Shown here in pieces: positions 53,752-62,701 of a stretch of 64,000 nt of DNA; positions within the stretch are counted from its first letter, which is position 1; every line of letters begins with the position of its first letter. Under the pieces are notes generated by a model. It was not told the origin of the DNA and made no database searches. It saw only the letters and a program-made list of their open reading frames with translations. A program made the translations under genes and the position numbers. Source of the DNA: a virus; the IMG/VR virus record IMGVR_UViG_3300032770_000001, positions 62,001 to 126,000 of that record. One strand, 5' to 3'.

Positions 53752-55427
53752 AGAAGTACGCACTGTTTGCAATACTCACCGCTATTCTGTTGGGAACGGT
53801 AGGCTGCGTGCCGCCGTACCGTCAGACGTTCGATGACCGTGGTAAGGAAAAGCACTGGACTAAGAAAGAAATTCTCGCTGCTTTCGCCTACTACGACAAG
53901 ATTGGTCTGGCTCGTGAGACCAAAGAAGGCTCCGGCAACTACGTGATCCTGTATGGTAAGGTGCCGACCGCCAAGGTTGACTCCCAGATCGACACTGTGC
54001 TGATGGACCTCGATTCCTCGCTTGACCCAAACAACAAGGAAATGCGTCAGTACCTCGACACCTTCGGTCTTCGCAAAGACTTGGAGCACGAGGAAGTAGT
54101 GACTGAGGCACAGAAGTCCCGTATCCATGCCGCCGTGCTGGAGAACCAGTTCGAGCAGACCATGGGTGACAAGCAGGAATACGGTCACGAGGCGGAAATG
54201 GCTGGCGGATATAACATCCGCAAGATTTTCACGTCGAAAGACCTAAGCAGCGTGTTCCCGTTCACGTCTGATGAAATTGAGGGTGCCAAGAAAGACGGCT
54301 CTCTAAAGCCCATCGAGACATTGGAACTTGACCTGTCCAGCAAATACGACCACAAGGCTCCAGACCCGGCGCACCCGGACGATGCGGAAGCTTTCCTGTG
54401 GAAGCCAAAGAAGCTCTCCATCCGTTTGACTGACTACAAGATTCTGGTCGAAGACAGTCCGCAGGACAACAAGGGCAACTATATCGAGGGCTATCGCGTT
54501 CTCGATGGTAAGCAGGAGTCCAAGCCAGCCCTGAAGATTTTCTTCCCCAACACTGGCTACGGTGCGGTAGTTCTGATCGACACGGATCGTGAGGGCGAGG
54601 CGGGGTTCGGTATGCCGGACATCCTTCAGACCGTTGGTGGTCTGGAGAATGCTCAGGATGTGATCCGCGATGGTCGCCTGCTGGCTGTGCTCTTCCAAGA
54701 CAAGAAATCTGAGAAGCGCGTGATCCCAGAGCACCATTTGTTCAAGATCGAAATTTCTCACACCGATCAGCCGATTGATCCGTGGGAGAAGTCGCCTGAT
54801 GCTGAGGGTTGGATTGTCCCCTTCAAGTATGCTTCGATGATCGGGGATAACTTCAACATCCGTATCAAATACAAAAAGCCACAGATTAGCGGCGACAACC
54901 CCGGCTACCCTGACGGTGACCACGAGCACAGCATGTATCGTGAGATTGAGTACATCGCCAAGGAATACACCAAGGTCGGCAAACGTTACGATGCATCGGC
55001 TGGCCGTGTGATCGAATACTACCGCCCGAAGGGTGAGTTCGCCAAAAAGGTCGAAGCCACTCAAGTCGAGGAGTACAGCGAACACGAGGGTGCCAGTCCG
55101 AACGTCCGCAAGATTCGTTTTGAGTTTGAGGACGGCAACGAAATTACCGGATTGATTACCCCCGGCGAAAACAAGTTCATCGAAGACAAGCCATACGCCA
55201 AGTCCTACTGCGAGCCCTGCTCGCCGCCTGAAAAGCGTTACTGGATTGAGTCTTCTGCAAACAACGGCAAATACGACAAGCGCAAGAAGGTCTCACCGCC
55301 TAAAGAGAGCACGGGCAGCTACGGTTGGGGCGATGATTCCTATGAAGCTTCGTCACCTAGTCGCGACAACAGCAGCCAGTGGATGGATAAAAAGGAAACT
55401 CCAGCCCCGGTCCAGCCGCAGAAATAA
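53748..55427 (+). CDS. Lipoprotein, 559 aa
   Basis: Signal peptide with a lipobox ending GTVGC, so the lipidated Cys is residue 20. The mature protein is charged, with beta-rich central regions (LKIFFPNTGYGAVVLIDTD, LFKIEISH) and a Ser/Pro/Lys-rich tail of about 50 residues. ATGA coupling to the protease gene suggests a membrane-anchored partner, substrate or inhibitor. No family is recognised. Confidence 0.7.
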   Translation: MKKYALFAILTAILLGTVGCVPPYRQTFDDRGKEKHWTKKEILAAFAYYDKIGLARETKEGSGNYVILYGKVPTAKVDSQIDTVLMDLDSSLDPNNKEMRQYLDTFGLRKDLEHEEVVTEAQKSRIHAAVLENQFEQTMGDKQEYGHEAEMAGGYNIRKIFTSKDLSSVFPFTSDEIEGAKKDGSLKPIETLELDLSSKYDHKAPDPAHPDDAEAFLWKPKKLSIRLTDYKILVEDSPQDNKGNYIEGYRVLDGKQESKPALKIFFPNTGYGAVVLIDTDREGEAGFGMPDILQTVGGLENAQDVIRDGRLLAVLFQDKKSEKRVIPEHHLFKIEISHTDQPIDPWEKSPDAEGWIVPFKYASMIGDNFNIRIKYKKPQISGDNPGYPDGDHEHSMYREIEYIAKEYTKVGKRYDASAGRVIEYYRPKGEFAKKVEATQVEEYSEHEGASPNVRKIRFEFEDGNEITGLITPGENKFIEDKPYAKSYCEPCSPPEKRYWIESSANNGKYDKRKKVSPPKESTGSYGWGDDSYEASSPSRDNSSQWMDKKETPAPVQPQK

Positions 55428-55450
55428 CCCCTGACGTTGTTACAACAGCA

Positions 55451-55486
55451 AGCCCCGGCATTTGGTACTCGCCGGGGCTCTTTTTT
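55451..55486 (+). terminator. Strong terminator
   Basis: AGCCCCGGC / GCCGGGGCT perfect 9-bp stem followed by CTTTTTT. Ends the protease-lipoprotein unit. Confidence 0.9.
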
Positions 55487-55489
55487 GCG

Positions 55490-55495
55490 TATTAA
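55490..55495 (+). promoter_or_regulatory. -10 element, leaderless
   Basis: GCGTATTAA then GTAGT and the ATG at 55501 (5-nt gap). It directly follows the terminator, so it starts a new transcription unit. Confidence 0.6.
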
Positions 55496-55500
55496 GTAGT

Positions 55501-55791
55501 ATGTGTGTCGGTAGCGAACATTTCAACCTATGCACCTGCGGCTGCCCTGAGAGTCTGCACCAAACCCCCGGCATCGTCGAGGAGTTGATCTTCAACAACA
55601 TGGGTTTCAGCGTTCCCGGTCGCGGTAAATGTCTTGGTCAGGTTCCTACCCATCTCGATAAAACCGCTGGGGAAATTATCCAGATGTTTAAGGATGCCGA
55701 GGCTAAGGGCGAACCAAGGCCCAGTCTTACTAAACCATGTGAGTGTCAGAAGTTTGAACAAGCGTGGAAACCCATGTGCAGGATGCCGTGA
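55501..55791 (+). CDS. Cys-rich small protein, 96 aa
   Basis: ATG at 55501; an upstream in-frame start would run through the terminator. The N-terminus NLCTCGCPESLH and C-terminus KPCECQKF and MCRMP give several paired cysteines, probably a zinc-binding fold. The stop overlaps the RuvC-like gene start (TGATG). Confidence 0.6.
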   Translation: MCVGSEHFNLCTCGCPESLHQTPGIVEELIFNNMGFSVPGRGKCLGQVPTHLDKTAGEIIQMFKDAEAKGEPRPSLTKPCECQKFEQAWKPMCRMP

Positions 55792-56630
55792 TGCCGAAAG
55801 AAATTCCTCTTCGTATCCCAGAACCCATCACTGGAGTTGATGGTTGGATTATCCTCGCGATTGACCCATCGCTCAGTCGCAGTGGCTATGCCGTGATGAA
55901 AGTGCTGCGGGGTGAGAACGGCACCGTAGCGGCATGGCTGGCGGCAGGCTCGACCAAGCCCGATGCCGTCACCAACGGGCTTCACCCGGATCGCACGATC
56001 TGGATTCGCACCAAGGTTCAATCGCTGTACATCAAGAGTGTTCTGGAGCGGGAGGTATTTAAGCTACAAGCCGAGGGCATTGACACTCAAAAGATGGGGT
56101 TGATCTTTGCTCTCGAAGCTCCCCCGCCCCGTAACGATTATCTTGCTTCAATCCATCGAGCGGTGCACACAGCCTTATTCGACGGCACCTTCGTGGCAAC
56201 CAATTTCCAGCAGACCCGCGTTTTGTACATCAATGCCGCTACGTTGCGGTCACTGATGCACTTGACTCAGAAAGGTTCTCGGAATAAGGGCGAGAACATT
56301 GCCAAGGCATACGAGTTCATCAACAAGCAGGAGTATCCGGAACTGGATACCGACTCCTGTGATGCGGTGCTGGTCGCTATGACGGCCCGTTACGCAGCCT
56401 CGATAGCGATGGGCTTTTCGAATGAAGTCCCGCAGAACTTCCTCAATTCGTTCTGCAACGCTACGCAGGAAATGAAAAGTGAAGGTACCAGCCGTCAGCG
56501 GCTCGTGACCAAGGGAATATTCCATCGGAACGAGTATTGGTATATGTACGCCCGACAAGGCTACAACGTCTGCGTCAAGGACGCTACTATCCCCAAAAAG
56601 ACGTTGAGCAGAGTAGAGTTTTTCATTTAG
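55791..56630 (+). CDS. RuvC-like Holliday junction resolvase
   Basis: 279 residues. Strand 1 IILAIDPSLSRSGYAV (about 20-35) gives the first Asp, FALEAPPP (about 105) the Glu, and DTDSCDAVLVAM (about 185) the paired Asp residues, the RNase H-fold pattern of RuvC resolvases. The C-terminal 80 residues are an extension of unknown role. It would cut branched DNA before packaging, and is followed directly by recA. Confidence 0.8.
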   Translation: MPKEIPLRIPEPITGVDGWIILAIDPSLSRSGYAVMKVLRGENGTVAAWLAAGSTKPDAVTNGLHPDRTIWIRTKVQSLYIKSVLEREVFKLQAEGIDTQKMGLIFALEAPPPRNDYLASIHRAVHTALFDGTFVATNFQQTRVLYINAATLRSLMHLTQKGSRNKGENIAKAYEFINKQEYPELDTDSCDAVLVAMTARYAASIAMGFSNEVPQNFLNSFCNATQEMKSEGTSRQRLVTKGIFHRNEYWYMYARQGYNVCVKDATIPKKTLSRVEFFI

Positions 56631-56643
56631 GTTCGGAGGGAAC

Positions 56644-57912
56644 GTGGCAAAGAAACAAACAGTTGAAGTTGAAGATACGCGAGTAATGACGCTCAAGCAG
56701 CGTCAGGCGGCGTTTAGCAAGATTCGCGGCAACAGCGAAAAGGACTATCGCGTCATCGACCCGGAGAAGATCGAAGAGGTTATCCCCTACGGTTTGCTCA
56801 CGCTCGACGAGGTCTGCTTGCTTGGCGGCATCAAACGTCGCGGTCGCGTGATTGACATTCACGGCGACGAGCACTCCGGCAAGTCAACCCTTACCTACAC
56901 CATCGTCCGCAACTATCAGCGGCAGACAGGCGAACCTGCTGTCATTTTCGATTTTGAACGCACTGGCGATTGGTCTTACCTCCACAAGATTGGCGTGGAC
57001 GACACGCTTTGCGAGCTATACCAGCCCGACTCCATTCAGGACGCCGAACGCCGCACTTTGGAGTTCATGAAAGGCGGCACCCGCCTGTTCGTGTTCGACT
57101 CCATCATTCGTATGCGTGAAGAAGTGGACGAGAAGGCGATCATGTCAGGAGACGCCCACAAGACGACTCCCGGCGAGCACGCTCGCGCAATGGAACGTTT
57201 CTTCATCAACATGCTGACTCCGGCTGCACGCCATGACTGTGTTTTCTTGATGGTCAATCAGACCCGTGCGCGTATCGAGGCATCACAGGAGGCGATGTAC
57301 GCCCAAAAGTACCCCTCTTTCACAAATTTGCCTTACGTGCTTCCGGGCGGCAAGACCTGCCGTTTCACACCTTCAGTCATGATTGAGACTAAGGTGCACA
57401 AGGCATTGCGTGCTGGCTCCGGCGATGATGAGTTCCTGATTGATCCAGCGGCGGGGATTAAAGACAAGGAAGACTTCGTCGCAACCCGTGTCAAGGTCCG
57501 TATTCTGAAAAACAAGGTCACGGGCGGCGGGTACCGCGAGGGCGGCATGTACATGCGCCCCGGTTCTGGCTTCGACGACAACATCAGCATCCGCGAGTAT
57601 GCCCGTGAGTATGGGTTAATCGCCAACAAGGGAGCCAAGTGGTTTGTCGGTACCGACGCGGATAATGCCATCGCAACGTACCCGAACAAGGACGCGGCAG
57701 TTGAAGACCTCGTTGTCAAACAGAACCCTGAGGTTCTCCAAAAATTACGCGCTCTGCTGATCGAGACGATCCGTAAGGACGATTCCGGTCGCCACACCTT
57801 CGAAGTCACCGATCAGGATCAGCGTTATCTGGCTGGCGTCGATGACACGGAAAGCGTCGATGGAGTGCCGAAAGCCAAGGGTTTTGAAGTCGTGGACGTG
57901 GATTTGGACTAA
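56644..57912 (+). CDS. recA: RecA/UvsX-type recombinase
   Basis: 422 residues. Walker A GDEHSGKST (about 73-81), Walker B LFVFDS (about 149), a VNQTRAR segment (about 203) and the DNA-binding loop region LPGGKTCRFTPSV (about 231), whose PGG matches loop L2 of RecA. The N-terminal 60 residues and the C-terminal acidic tail are phage-specific. It forms filaments for homologous recombination. GGAGG lies before the GTG start. Confidence 0.9.
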   Translation: MAKKQTVEVEDTRVMTLKQRQAAFSKIRGNSEKDYRVIDPEKIEEVIPYGLLTLDEVCLLGGIKRRGRVIDIHGDEHSGKSTLTYTIVRNYQRQTGEPAVIFDFERTGDWSYLHKIGVDDTLCELYQPDSIQDAERRTLEFMKGGTRLFVFDSIIRMREEVDEKAIMSGDAHKTTPGEHARAMERFFINMLTPAARHDCVFLMVNQTRARIEASQEAMYAQKYPSFTNLPYVLPGGKTCRFTPSVMIETKVHKALRAGSGDDEFLIDPAAGIKDKEDFVATRVKVRILKNKVTGGGYREGGMYMRPGSGFDDNISIREYAREYGLIANKGAKWFVGTDADNAIATYPNKDAAVEDLVVKQNPEVLQKLRALLIETIRKDDSGRHTFEVTDQDQRYLAGVDDTESVDGVPKAKGFEVVDVDLD

Positions 57913-58175
57913 TGCATACTCCTGAGACATGTCCCTATTGTGGTGATTTTCAGTCCGGGCTGCCGTCCGTATTCGACCCTGAATTGAACGTCTTCAAAAA
58001 GCACGTTTTGGCGAAGCTGGCTGAGCTTGAAAGTCGAGTACAGCGGGAAGAGTGGCGCGACATGCCGATAGGACCGAGACCTGAAAGCTATGAGCCCGAT
58101 CCGAAAGTTGTTGAGGCTCTCGTCGAACGAGCACGAAAGGCGATAAAAGATGCCGAGTCAGAAAGCAACTCGTGA
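57912..58175 (+). CDS. Small zinc-finger protein, 87 aa
   Basis: TAATG overlap with recA. N-terminal TCPYCGDF gives one CxxC; the rest is helical and charged. Function unknown. Confidence 0.55.
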   Translation: MHTPETCPYCGDFQSGLPSVFDPELNVFKKHVLAKLAELESRVQREEWRDMPIGPRPESYEPDPKVVEALVERARKAIKDAESESNS

Positions 58176-58377
58176 GCATGTTGTCACCGATCAAGGCAAT
58201 GGCGGGGCGTATTGCTCTAACTGCGGTTACGATCTAACGTCCAAGATGAACCCCGATTTTTGGGCAAACAATTCAGTGTACAATTATTTTCTTCCAGTCC
58301 CCAATCCTTGTCCGGGTTGCGGCTTAGAGTGGGAAGAGGGCGGCACGTATATCAACTACGGGGGTTCAGACTTCTGA
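58150..58377 (+). CDS. Zinc-ribbon protein, 75 aa
   Basis: Overlaps the previous gene by 26 nt. YCSNCGYD and NPCPGCGLEW form a two-knuckle zinc ribbon. The stop overlaps the next start (TGATG). Confidence 0.6.
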   Translation: MPSQKATREHVVTDQGNGGAYCSNCGYDLTSKMNPDFWANNSVYNYFLPVPNPCPGCGLEWEEGGTYINYGGSDF

Positions 58378-58709
58378 TGGCGAATAAGAAAAACATTCCC
58401 CACAAGCACGAGTTCGTGGACTGTGGTTATGATGAACAGCAATGCGATAGCGCCTGTCGCGCCACACATGTGTGTGAGACCTGCGGCAAGACCCGTTCGC
58501 AAATTGCGAAGCAGACTGGAGACGTTCTCTTTCAAGTTAAGGATCAGACGGTGACTGTCCTCGCCCTGCTGAACCAAGTTGTAAACGCTACCAGCCTTGA
58601 AGAAGCCGTGGACACGGTGAAAAGCTGTTCCGACCAACTCGCCGCGATAGCACGACAGCAACTTGTCGAACTGGCGGTCTGGGAAGAAAAGCGTGAAGTT
58701 CTCCGGTAA
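58377..58709 (+). CDS. Small Cys/His protein, 110 aa
   Basis: HKHEFVDCGYDEQQCDSACRATHVCETCG in the N-terminal half is a cluster of Cys/His ligands; the second half is a long helix (TVLALLNQVV...SCSDQLAAIARQQ). It overlaps the SbcC-like gene by 17 nt. Function unknown. Confidence 0.6.
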   Translation: MANKKNIPHKHEFVDCGYDEQQCDSACRATHVCETCGKTRSQIAKQTGDVLFQVKDQTVTVLALLNQVVNATSLEEAVDTVKSCSDQLAAIARQQLVELAVWEEKREVLR

Positions 58710-59838
58710 AAACTTTCAGCCGTGGGCTGAGTTTTCGATGGATATCGACAAACTCACCGTACTCACAGGCCCGTCCAACAAAGGCAAAAGCTCTCTCTTC
58801 CGTGCCTTGCTGGGACTTCTACGTAACGAAATGGATGCTTCGTTTATCCGTGACCCCAAGGACGAAGCGATGGAACTCACCCTTGAAATCGACGGAATGA
58901 CGATTAAGGCGACCCGGAACAAGCGTGGCAAGGTCTCTTACGTTTTGAACGGGGATGAAGAACACCCGTACACCAGTCTGGACGGGGCTATCCCGCCGCC
59001 CATGAAAGCCCTCGCCTGCGGGGAGATCACGGTCGGCGAGTTTACTTTTGACCCAATTTTCGGACGGCAGAACTCGCCTCAGTTCTTGCTGGACAAGAAA
59101 GCCTACAAGCCGGGGGACATGAACGCCATTCTGGGGGCTTTCGGCGGCACTGAGCGGTTGGAAGCCGGGAAGAAAGAGGCAGGCAGTCGGATATCGGAGA
59201 AAAACAGTGAAGCCAAGACAGTGGCTTCTGAAATACGGCAGGCTGAAGAGCGTCGGTTGGCTCTCGATCCTATGGCTCTACAGGGGTCGGGGCTGGTGGT
59301 CAACCTCAATGCCCTTGAAAAAGACGCCCGTGGGTTCGAGGCGGAAACGGCATGGGCAGGTGAAGCAGCGACTCGTTTAACGCGAGCCTTACGCCTCAGG
59401 CTGCTTCTGGATCAATTGACCATGCCGGACATCGTCTCGGCGGAAAAGCTCGCTCTAAAGGCGTCCTATGCGCAGCAAGGGGTGGATTCTTACCTCTATG
59501 TCAAGTTCCTGAAGAAATTTTTGAACGCGATTAACGCTCTGGACTGGGCACCCGTAGCCGAGAAGGTGACATTACTGTCCGCCGTGGAGAAGGTCCAGAA
59601 TTTGAGGGCAACACGCCGCACGCCTCCGGATATTTCTCAAATTGATGGCACTTACTCCGAAGCCATCGGTTTGTACCTGCGTATTAAACGGGTAGGGGAG
59701 ATCATTGCCCTCCGGGAGTCGATCCAGCAGAAGCAGGCTGAATTGACTGAAATTGACCGAAATCTGACCGAAGCACAGGAGGAACTCCGCAAGGGTTCCT
59801 GCCCGAAGTGCGGAAAGCCTCTCGAACATGTCTGCTAA
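58693..59838 (+). CDS. SbcC/Rad50-like ATPase half ending at a zinc hook
   Basis: 381 residues from the GTG at 58693 (an upstream in-frame TTG is less likely). N-terminal ATPase lobe with Walker A TGPSNKGKSSL (about 26), then helical coiled-coil-like segments (about 150-360). The last 15 residues contain CPKCGKPL, a CxxC zinc-hook motif. Rad50 proteins normally continue past the hook into a returning coil and a second lobe with Walker B and signature; those are absent here. The SbcD-like gene lies 0.8 kb downstream. Confidence 0.68.
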   Translation: MKFSGKNFQPWAEFSMDIDKLTVLTGPSNKGKSSLFRALLGLLRNEMDASFIRDPKDEAMELTLEIDGMTIKATRNKRGKVSYVLNGDEEHPYTSLDGAIPPPMKALACGEITVGEFTFDPIFGRQNSPQFLLDKKAYKPGDMNAILGAFGGTERLEAGKKEAGSRISEKNSEAKTVASEIRQAEERRLALDPMALQGSGLVVNLNALEKDARGFEAETAWAGEAATRLTRALRLRLLLDQLTMPDIVSAEKLALKASYAQQGVDSYLYVKFLKKFLNAINALDWAPVAEKVTLLSAVEKVQNLRATRRTPPDISQIDGTYSEAIGLYLRIKRVGEIIALRESIQQKQAELTEIDRNLTEAQEELRKGSCPKCGKPLEHVC

Positions 59839-59933
59839 TAAACGAGATAAAATTCAAGCATTCCTATGCTGGCTACTGCGTGCCCATGTTTGGTCGGATG
59901 GGCGTTGTATCCTTTGTTTCAAACAGGAGAATC

Positions 59934-60221
59934 ATGGAAGCTAAAGAAAAACTGACGCAATTGAAAGCGCGGGTGTCAGCCCTTCAAGCCAGCAAGGACC
60001 GGATCAATCGCGAGCAGGGTATCGAGGAGCGCAAGCTGGAAGAGGCTTACGGCAAGCTCCGCGAACTGGGGGTCGAGAACCCGGAGCAGATGTCCGCCAA
60101 AGCATTACAGGCTCTCGCCGACGAAGCGCAGACCAACCTGACTCAGATTCTCGCAACGCTGGAAGAACAGGTTACGCAGGGCGAAATTTTGTTGCAGAAA
60201 TACGAGCAGCTTCAGTCCTAA
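59934..60221 (+). CDS. Coiled-coil protein, 95 aa
   Basis: ATG with AGGAGAATC upstream. Entirely helical, with heptads (LTQLKARVSALQASKDRINRE). It sits between the SbcC-like and SbcD-like genes; it could pair with the former. Confidence 0.6.
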   Translation: MEAKEKLTQLKARVSALQASKDRINREQGIEERKLEEAYGKLRELGVENPEQMSAKALQALADEAQTNLTQILATLEEQVTQGEILLQKYEQLQS

Positions 60222-60239
60222 GCCGCAGTATTACCACTC

Positions 60240-60674
60240 ATGGGATACGTCTACCTCGCGAGTCCGTACACGGCAGATTCGATGCTGGTCCGTGAGACTC
60301 GTTTTATTCACAACATTCACGCTTCAGCTTATCTCATTAACACGCTGAAGCAGCACGTCTTCAGCCCGGTAGTGCACTGTCATCCCATTGTCTTCCGTTA
60401 TGAACTGCCGCAGGAGTGGGAGTTCTGGTCTCAATACGATGAGATCATGATCTCAAACGCCGATGAACTGTGGGTGCTCTGCCTGCCGGGGTACACCAAC
60501 TCGATGGGCGTTCAAACCGAATTGAAGATTGCTAAAAAACTTGGCAAGCGGGTGCGCTACCTGATTCCACACGAGTTTGGGTATGATCTGACAGACGACG
60601 CCCCCAAAGAAGAGAACCTGTACGGTTTAGTTCTCCCCGGTCGGTTGGTAACGGAGAAAGTCAGTGACGTTTAA
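60240..60674 (+). CDS. DUF1937-like / deoxyribosyltransferase-fold protein
   Basis: 144 residues. YVYLASPYT at the N-terminus, FSPVVHCHPI, WEFWSQYDE, an ADELWVLCLPG strand and GVQTELKIAKKLGK match the DUF1937 pattern, related to nucleoside deoxyribosyltransferases. It is the second protein of this fold in the window (see 47507). Confidence 0.7.
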   Translation: MGYVYLASPYTADSMLVRETRFIHNIHASAYLINTLKQHVFSPVVHCHPIVFRYELPQEWEFWSQYDEIMISNADELWVLCLPGYTNSMGVQTELKIAKKLGKRVRYLIPHEFGYDLTDDAPKEENLYGLVLPGRLVTEKVSDV

Positions 60675-61674
60675 GACAGTAGTTCTTCCCCATGCGAAGG
60701 TCAACCTAGTCTGGATCACAGACCTGCACTTCAGTGAAATTGCTCCCGGTCGTCGCGGCGACGATTATAAATCGGCACTGCTCGACAAATTGAACTTCGT
60801 GTGCGATCTTACAGAGAGACTCCACGGAGTCGGCATCTGCGGGGGCGATGTCTTCCATGAAAAGAAAGCTAAACATCCTGCTAACAGCCTCAGCCTGCTC
60901 GTTAGCCTACTTCGGGCATTCCGTCGTTTTCCTACAGAATGTGTGTACGGCAGCGTGGGTAACCATGACTTGTTCAACGATAGGATGGATTCTCTTCCGC
61001 ATCAGCCTCTAGGTCTGCTGATCGCTGCTGGCGTCTATCACGATTTGAATAAAGACCCAGTCATTTTCACCAATCAGGATCAGACCGTTAAGGTCTCGGT
61101 CGAAACATTTCCCTACGCTCCCGGCGACAGAACGTTGGAACGACTCCTCGAATCCGGGCCAAGACACGAAGGCGTTGACATCCGTGTTGGCGTCGTTCAC
61201 TCCTATGGCGAGCCGGGTAATGGTGGTACCCTCTACGGCGAGCCGAAGATCGGCTACAACCAAGTCTCCCATCTGGACTTCGACTTCCTGCTCTGGGGGC
61301 ACGACCACAGCCGCAAAGAGACGGAGACAGTTGGTAACATCACCCACATCAATTTGGGCTCCATGGCACGGGCAGCGTTCTCCTACGATGAAAAGGATCG
61401 CCCGGTCGTGGCTCAGATTATCTCTTGCGCCCCGGATGGCGTCCGCCTGCTGGAAAAGCCGATCCCGGTCAAACCGTTGGAGTCCGTCTTCATCCACGCC
61501 GACAAAGCCGTTGAAAAGGTGGGCAAATCCGTCGATGTCATGGACTTCTTTGCTAAGATGGAAGAGACGATGGAAGGTATCGAAACCAGTGAACCACGAG
61601 AAGTCATGGAGACCCTTGCAGGAGACGACAAGAAGCTGTTAAAGTTGGGTCTGGAGCTATGCAATCTGGGCTGA
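60664..61674 (+). CDS. SbcD/Mre11-like nuclease
   Basis: 336 residues, GTG overlapping the previous gene. Metal-binding motifs WITDLHFSE (about 18), GGDVFHEK (about 60), GSVGNHDLF (about 97), VGVVHSYG and LLWGHDHS (about 209) follow the Mre11 order. The C-terminal 80 residues are helical and may bind the partner ATPase. It would process DNA ends with the SbcC-like protein at 58693. Confidence 0.82.
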   Translation: MTFKTVVLPHAKVNLVWITDLHFSEIAPGRRGDDYKSALLDKLNFVCDLTERLHGVGICGGDVFHEKKAKHPANSLSLLVSLLRAFRRFPTECVYGSVGNHDLFNDRMDSLPHQPLGLLIAAGVYHDLNKDPVIFTNQDQTVKVSVETFPYAPGDRTLERLLESGPRHEGVDIRVGVVHSYGEPGNGGTLYGEPKIGYNQVSHLDFDFLLWGHDHSRKETETVGNITHINLGSMARAAFSYDEKDRPVVAQIISCAPDGVRLLEKPIPVKPLESVFIHADKAVEKVGKSVDVMDFFAKMEETMEGIETSEPREVMETLAGDDKKLLKLGLELCNLG

Positions 61675-61886
61675 CAGCTTACGATGCGGCAATCATTACG
61701 GCTATTGCGGTCTCTTTTGTCGGAATTATCTGGGCAAGCTATCAGTTGAGAAAACACAGACGAGAGATCAAGATCGTCGGCATCGTCAAAGCTGAAACCG
61801 GAATCAGACCTCCAAAATATTTGCTGAAGCTGTACGAAGCAACTTTTCGTCCCGATAGTAAGGGATCAGGTGATGAGCAGCGGTAA
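61659..61886 (+). CDS. Small membrane protein, 75 aa
   Basis: ATG within the last codons of the nuclease gene. One transmembrane helix at about 8-26 (DAAIITAIAVSFVGIIWASY) followed by a basic tail. Confidence 0.6.
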   Translation: MQSGLTAYDAAIITAIAVSFVGIIWASYQLRKHRREIKIVGIVKAETGIRPPKYLLKLYEATFRPDSKGSGDEQR

Positions 61887-62205
61887 GGATCGCGTCGAAG
61901 AGCGAATCTATAAAAGCCTGTGGCATATCCTCATCGCCGGGGTTGGCGTCTACGAGCTTCGCAATCATAAAACCAAGCTTTCAAAAGTTCTTGCCTGTGG
62001 GCTGATTGCATTCCACATCGATGGGGCTATCGCGGACATTTGCGATAGCAAACCCTTGTCGCGGCGGGTATTAGAAAGTATACGACCGGAGAAACGCGAT
62101 GAGTCCCTCAATAGCACTAAGCTTAAACAGCTTGAAAGACGCCTCGAAAAGTTACGGCAGCAAACCGTACTGGTTCGGCCTCGGCTTCATCCAACTGAAG
62201 CTTAA
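61873..62205 (+). CDS. Small protein with a hydrophobic segment, 110 aa
   Basis: ATG overlapping the previous gene. A helical segment (SLWHILIAGVGVYEL) and a second one (VLACGLIAFHIDGAIADI), followed by a basic coiled-coil-like end. The last third overlaps the cupin gene by about 107 nt in another frame, which is unusually long; one of the two starts may be wrong. Confidence 0.45.
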   Translation: MSSGKDRVEERIYKSLWHILIAGVGVYELRNHKTKLSKVLACGLIAFHIDGAIADICDSKPLSRRVLESIRPEKRDESLNSTKLKQLERRLEKLRQQTVLVRPRLHPTEA

Positions 62206-62701
62206 CGACGTTTCCCGCGTTCATTACTGGTGTCCTTGGATTCCGGCCCATGAGCGGGAAGAGATTCACGATCATCGCTACAACTTCAAGTCTACGGTTG
62301 TCGCCGGGGTCTTGCATTTCGAGCTTTATGAGCCTACGCCAATGCAGCGGGATCACGTTTTCACTCATGAATTGTTTCAGACGGATTGTGCGCCGGGGCA
62401 TGAAGGCAACAAAGACCACAAAGTTTATCCGGTGACTCTGGAACATCGCGGCACCTATGACGTGCACGCCGGGTCGAGTTACTGGTTCAGCGAAAAGCAA
62501 TTCCACACGACTGAGGGCACGAGATTCGCCATCACGTATCTGGAACGCGAGGAGAAGACCAAGCAGTTTGCGAACGTAATTAAGCCTAAGGGAGCCCCGG
62601 TCTCCTGCCCGTTTGCGAAGACGTTACCGGAAGATGAATGCTGGAGCTACATCGAACAGGCGATTGCAGCGGCGTACTTTTTGAAAGACAGTCATGGCTA
62701 A
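62099..62701 (+). CDS. Cupin-like protein, 200 aa
   Basis: EIHDHRYNFKSTVVAGVLHFELYE (about 56-80) has the His-x-His and a following Glu/His layout of a cupin barrel, with a second SSYWFSEKQFHTTEG motif (about 146-160). Metal-dependent dioxygenase or isomerase activity is possible. The true start may be the Met or a later codon, given the overlap with the preceding gene. Confidence 0.65.
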   Translation: MSPSIALSLNSLKDASKSYGSKPYWFGLGFIQLKLNDVSRVHYWCPWIPAHEREEIHDHRYNFKSTVVAGVLHFELYEPTPMQRDHVFTHELFQTDCAPGHEGNKDHKVYPVTLEHRGTYDVHAGSSYWFSEKQFHTTEGTRFAITYLEREEKTKQFANVIKPKGAPVSCPFAKTLPEDECWSYIEQAIAAAYFLKDSHG

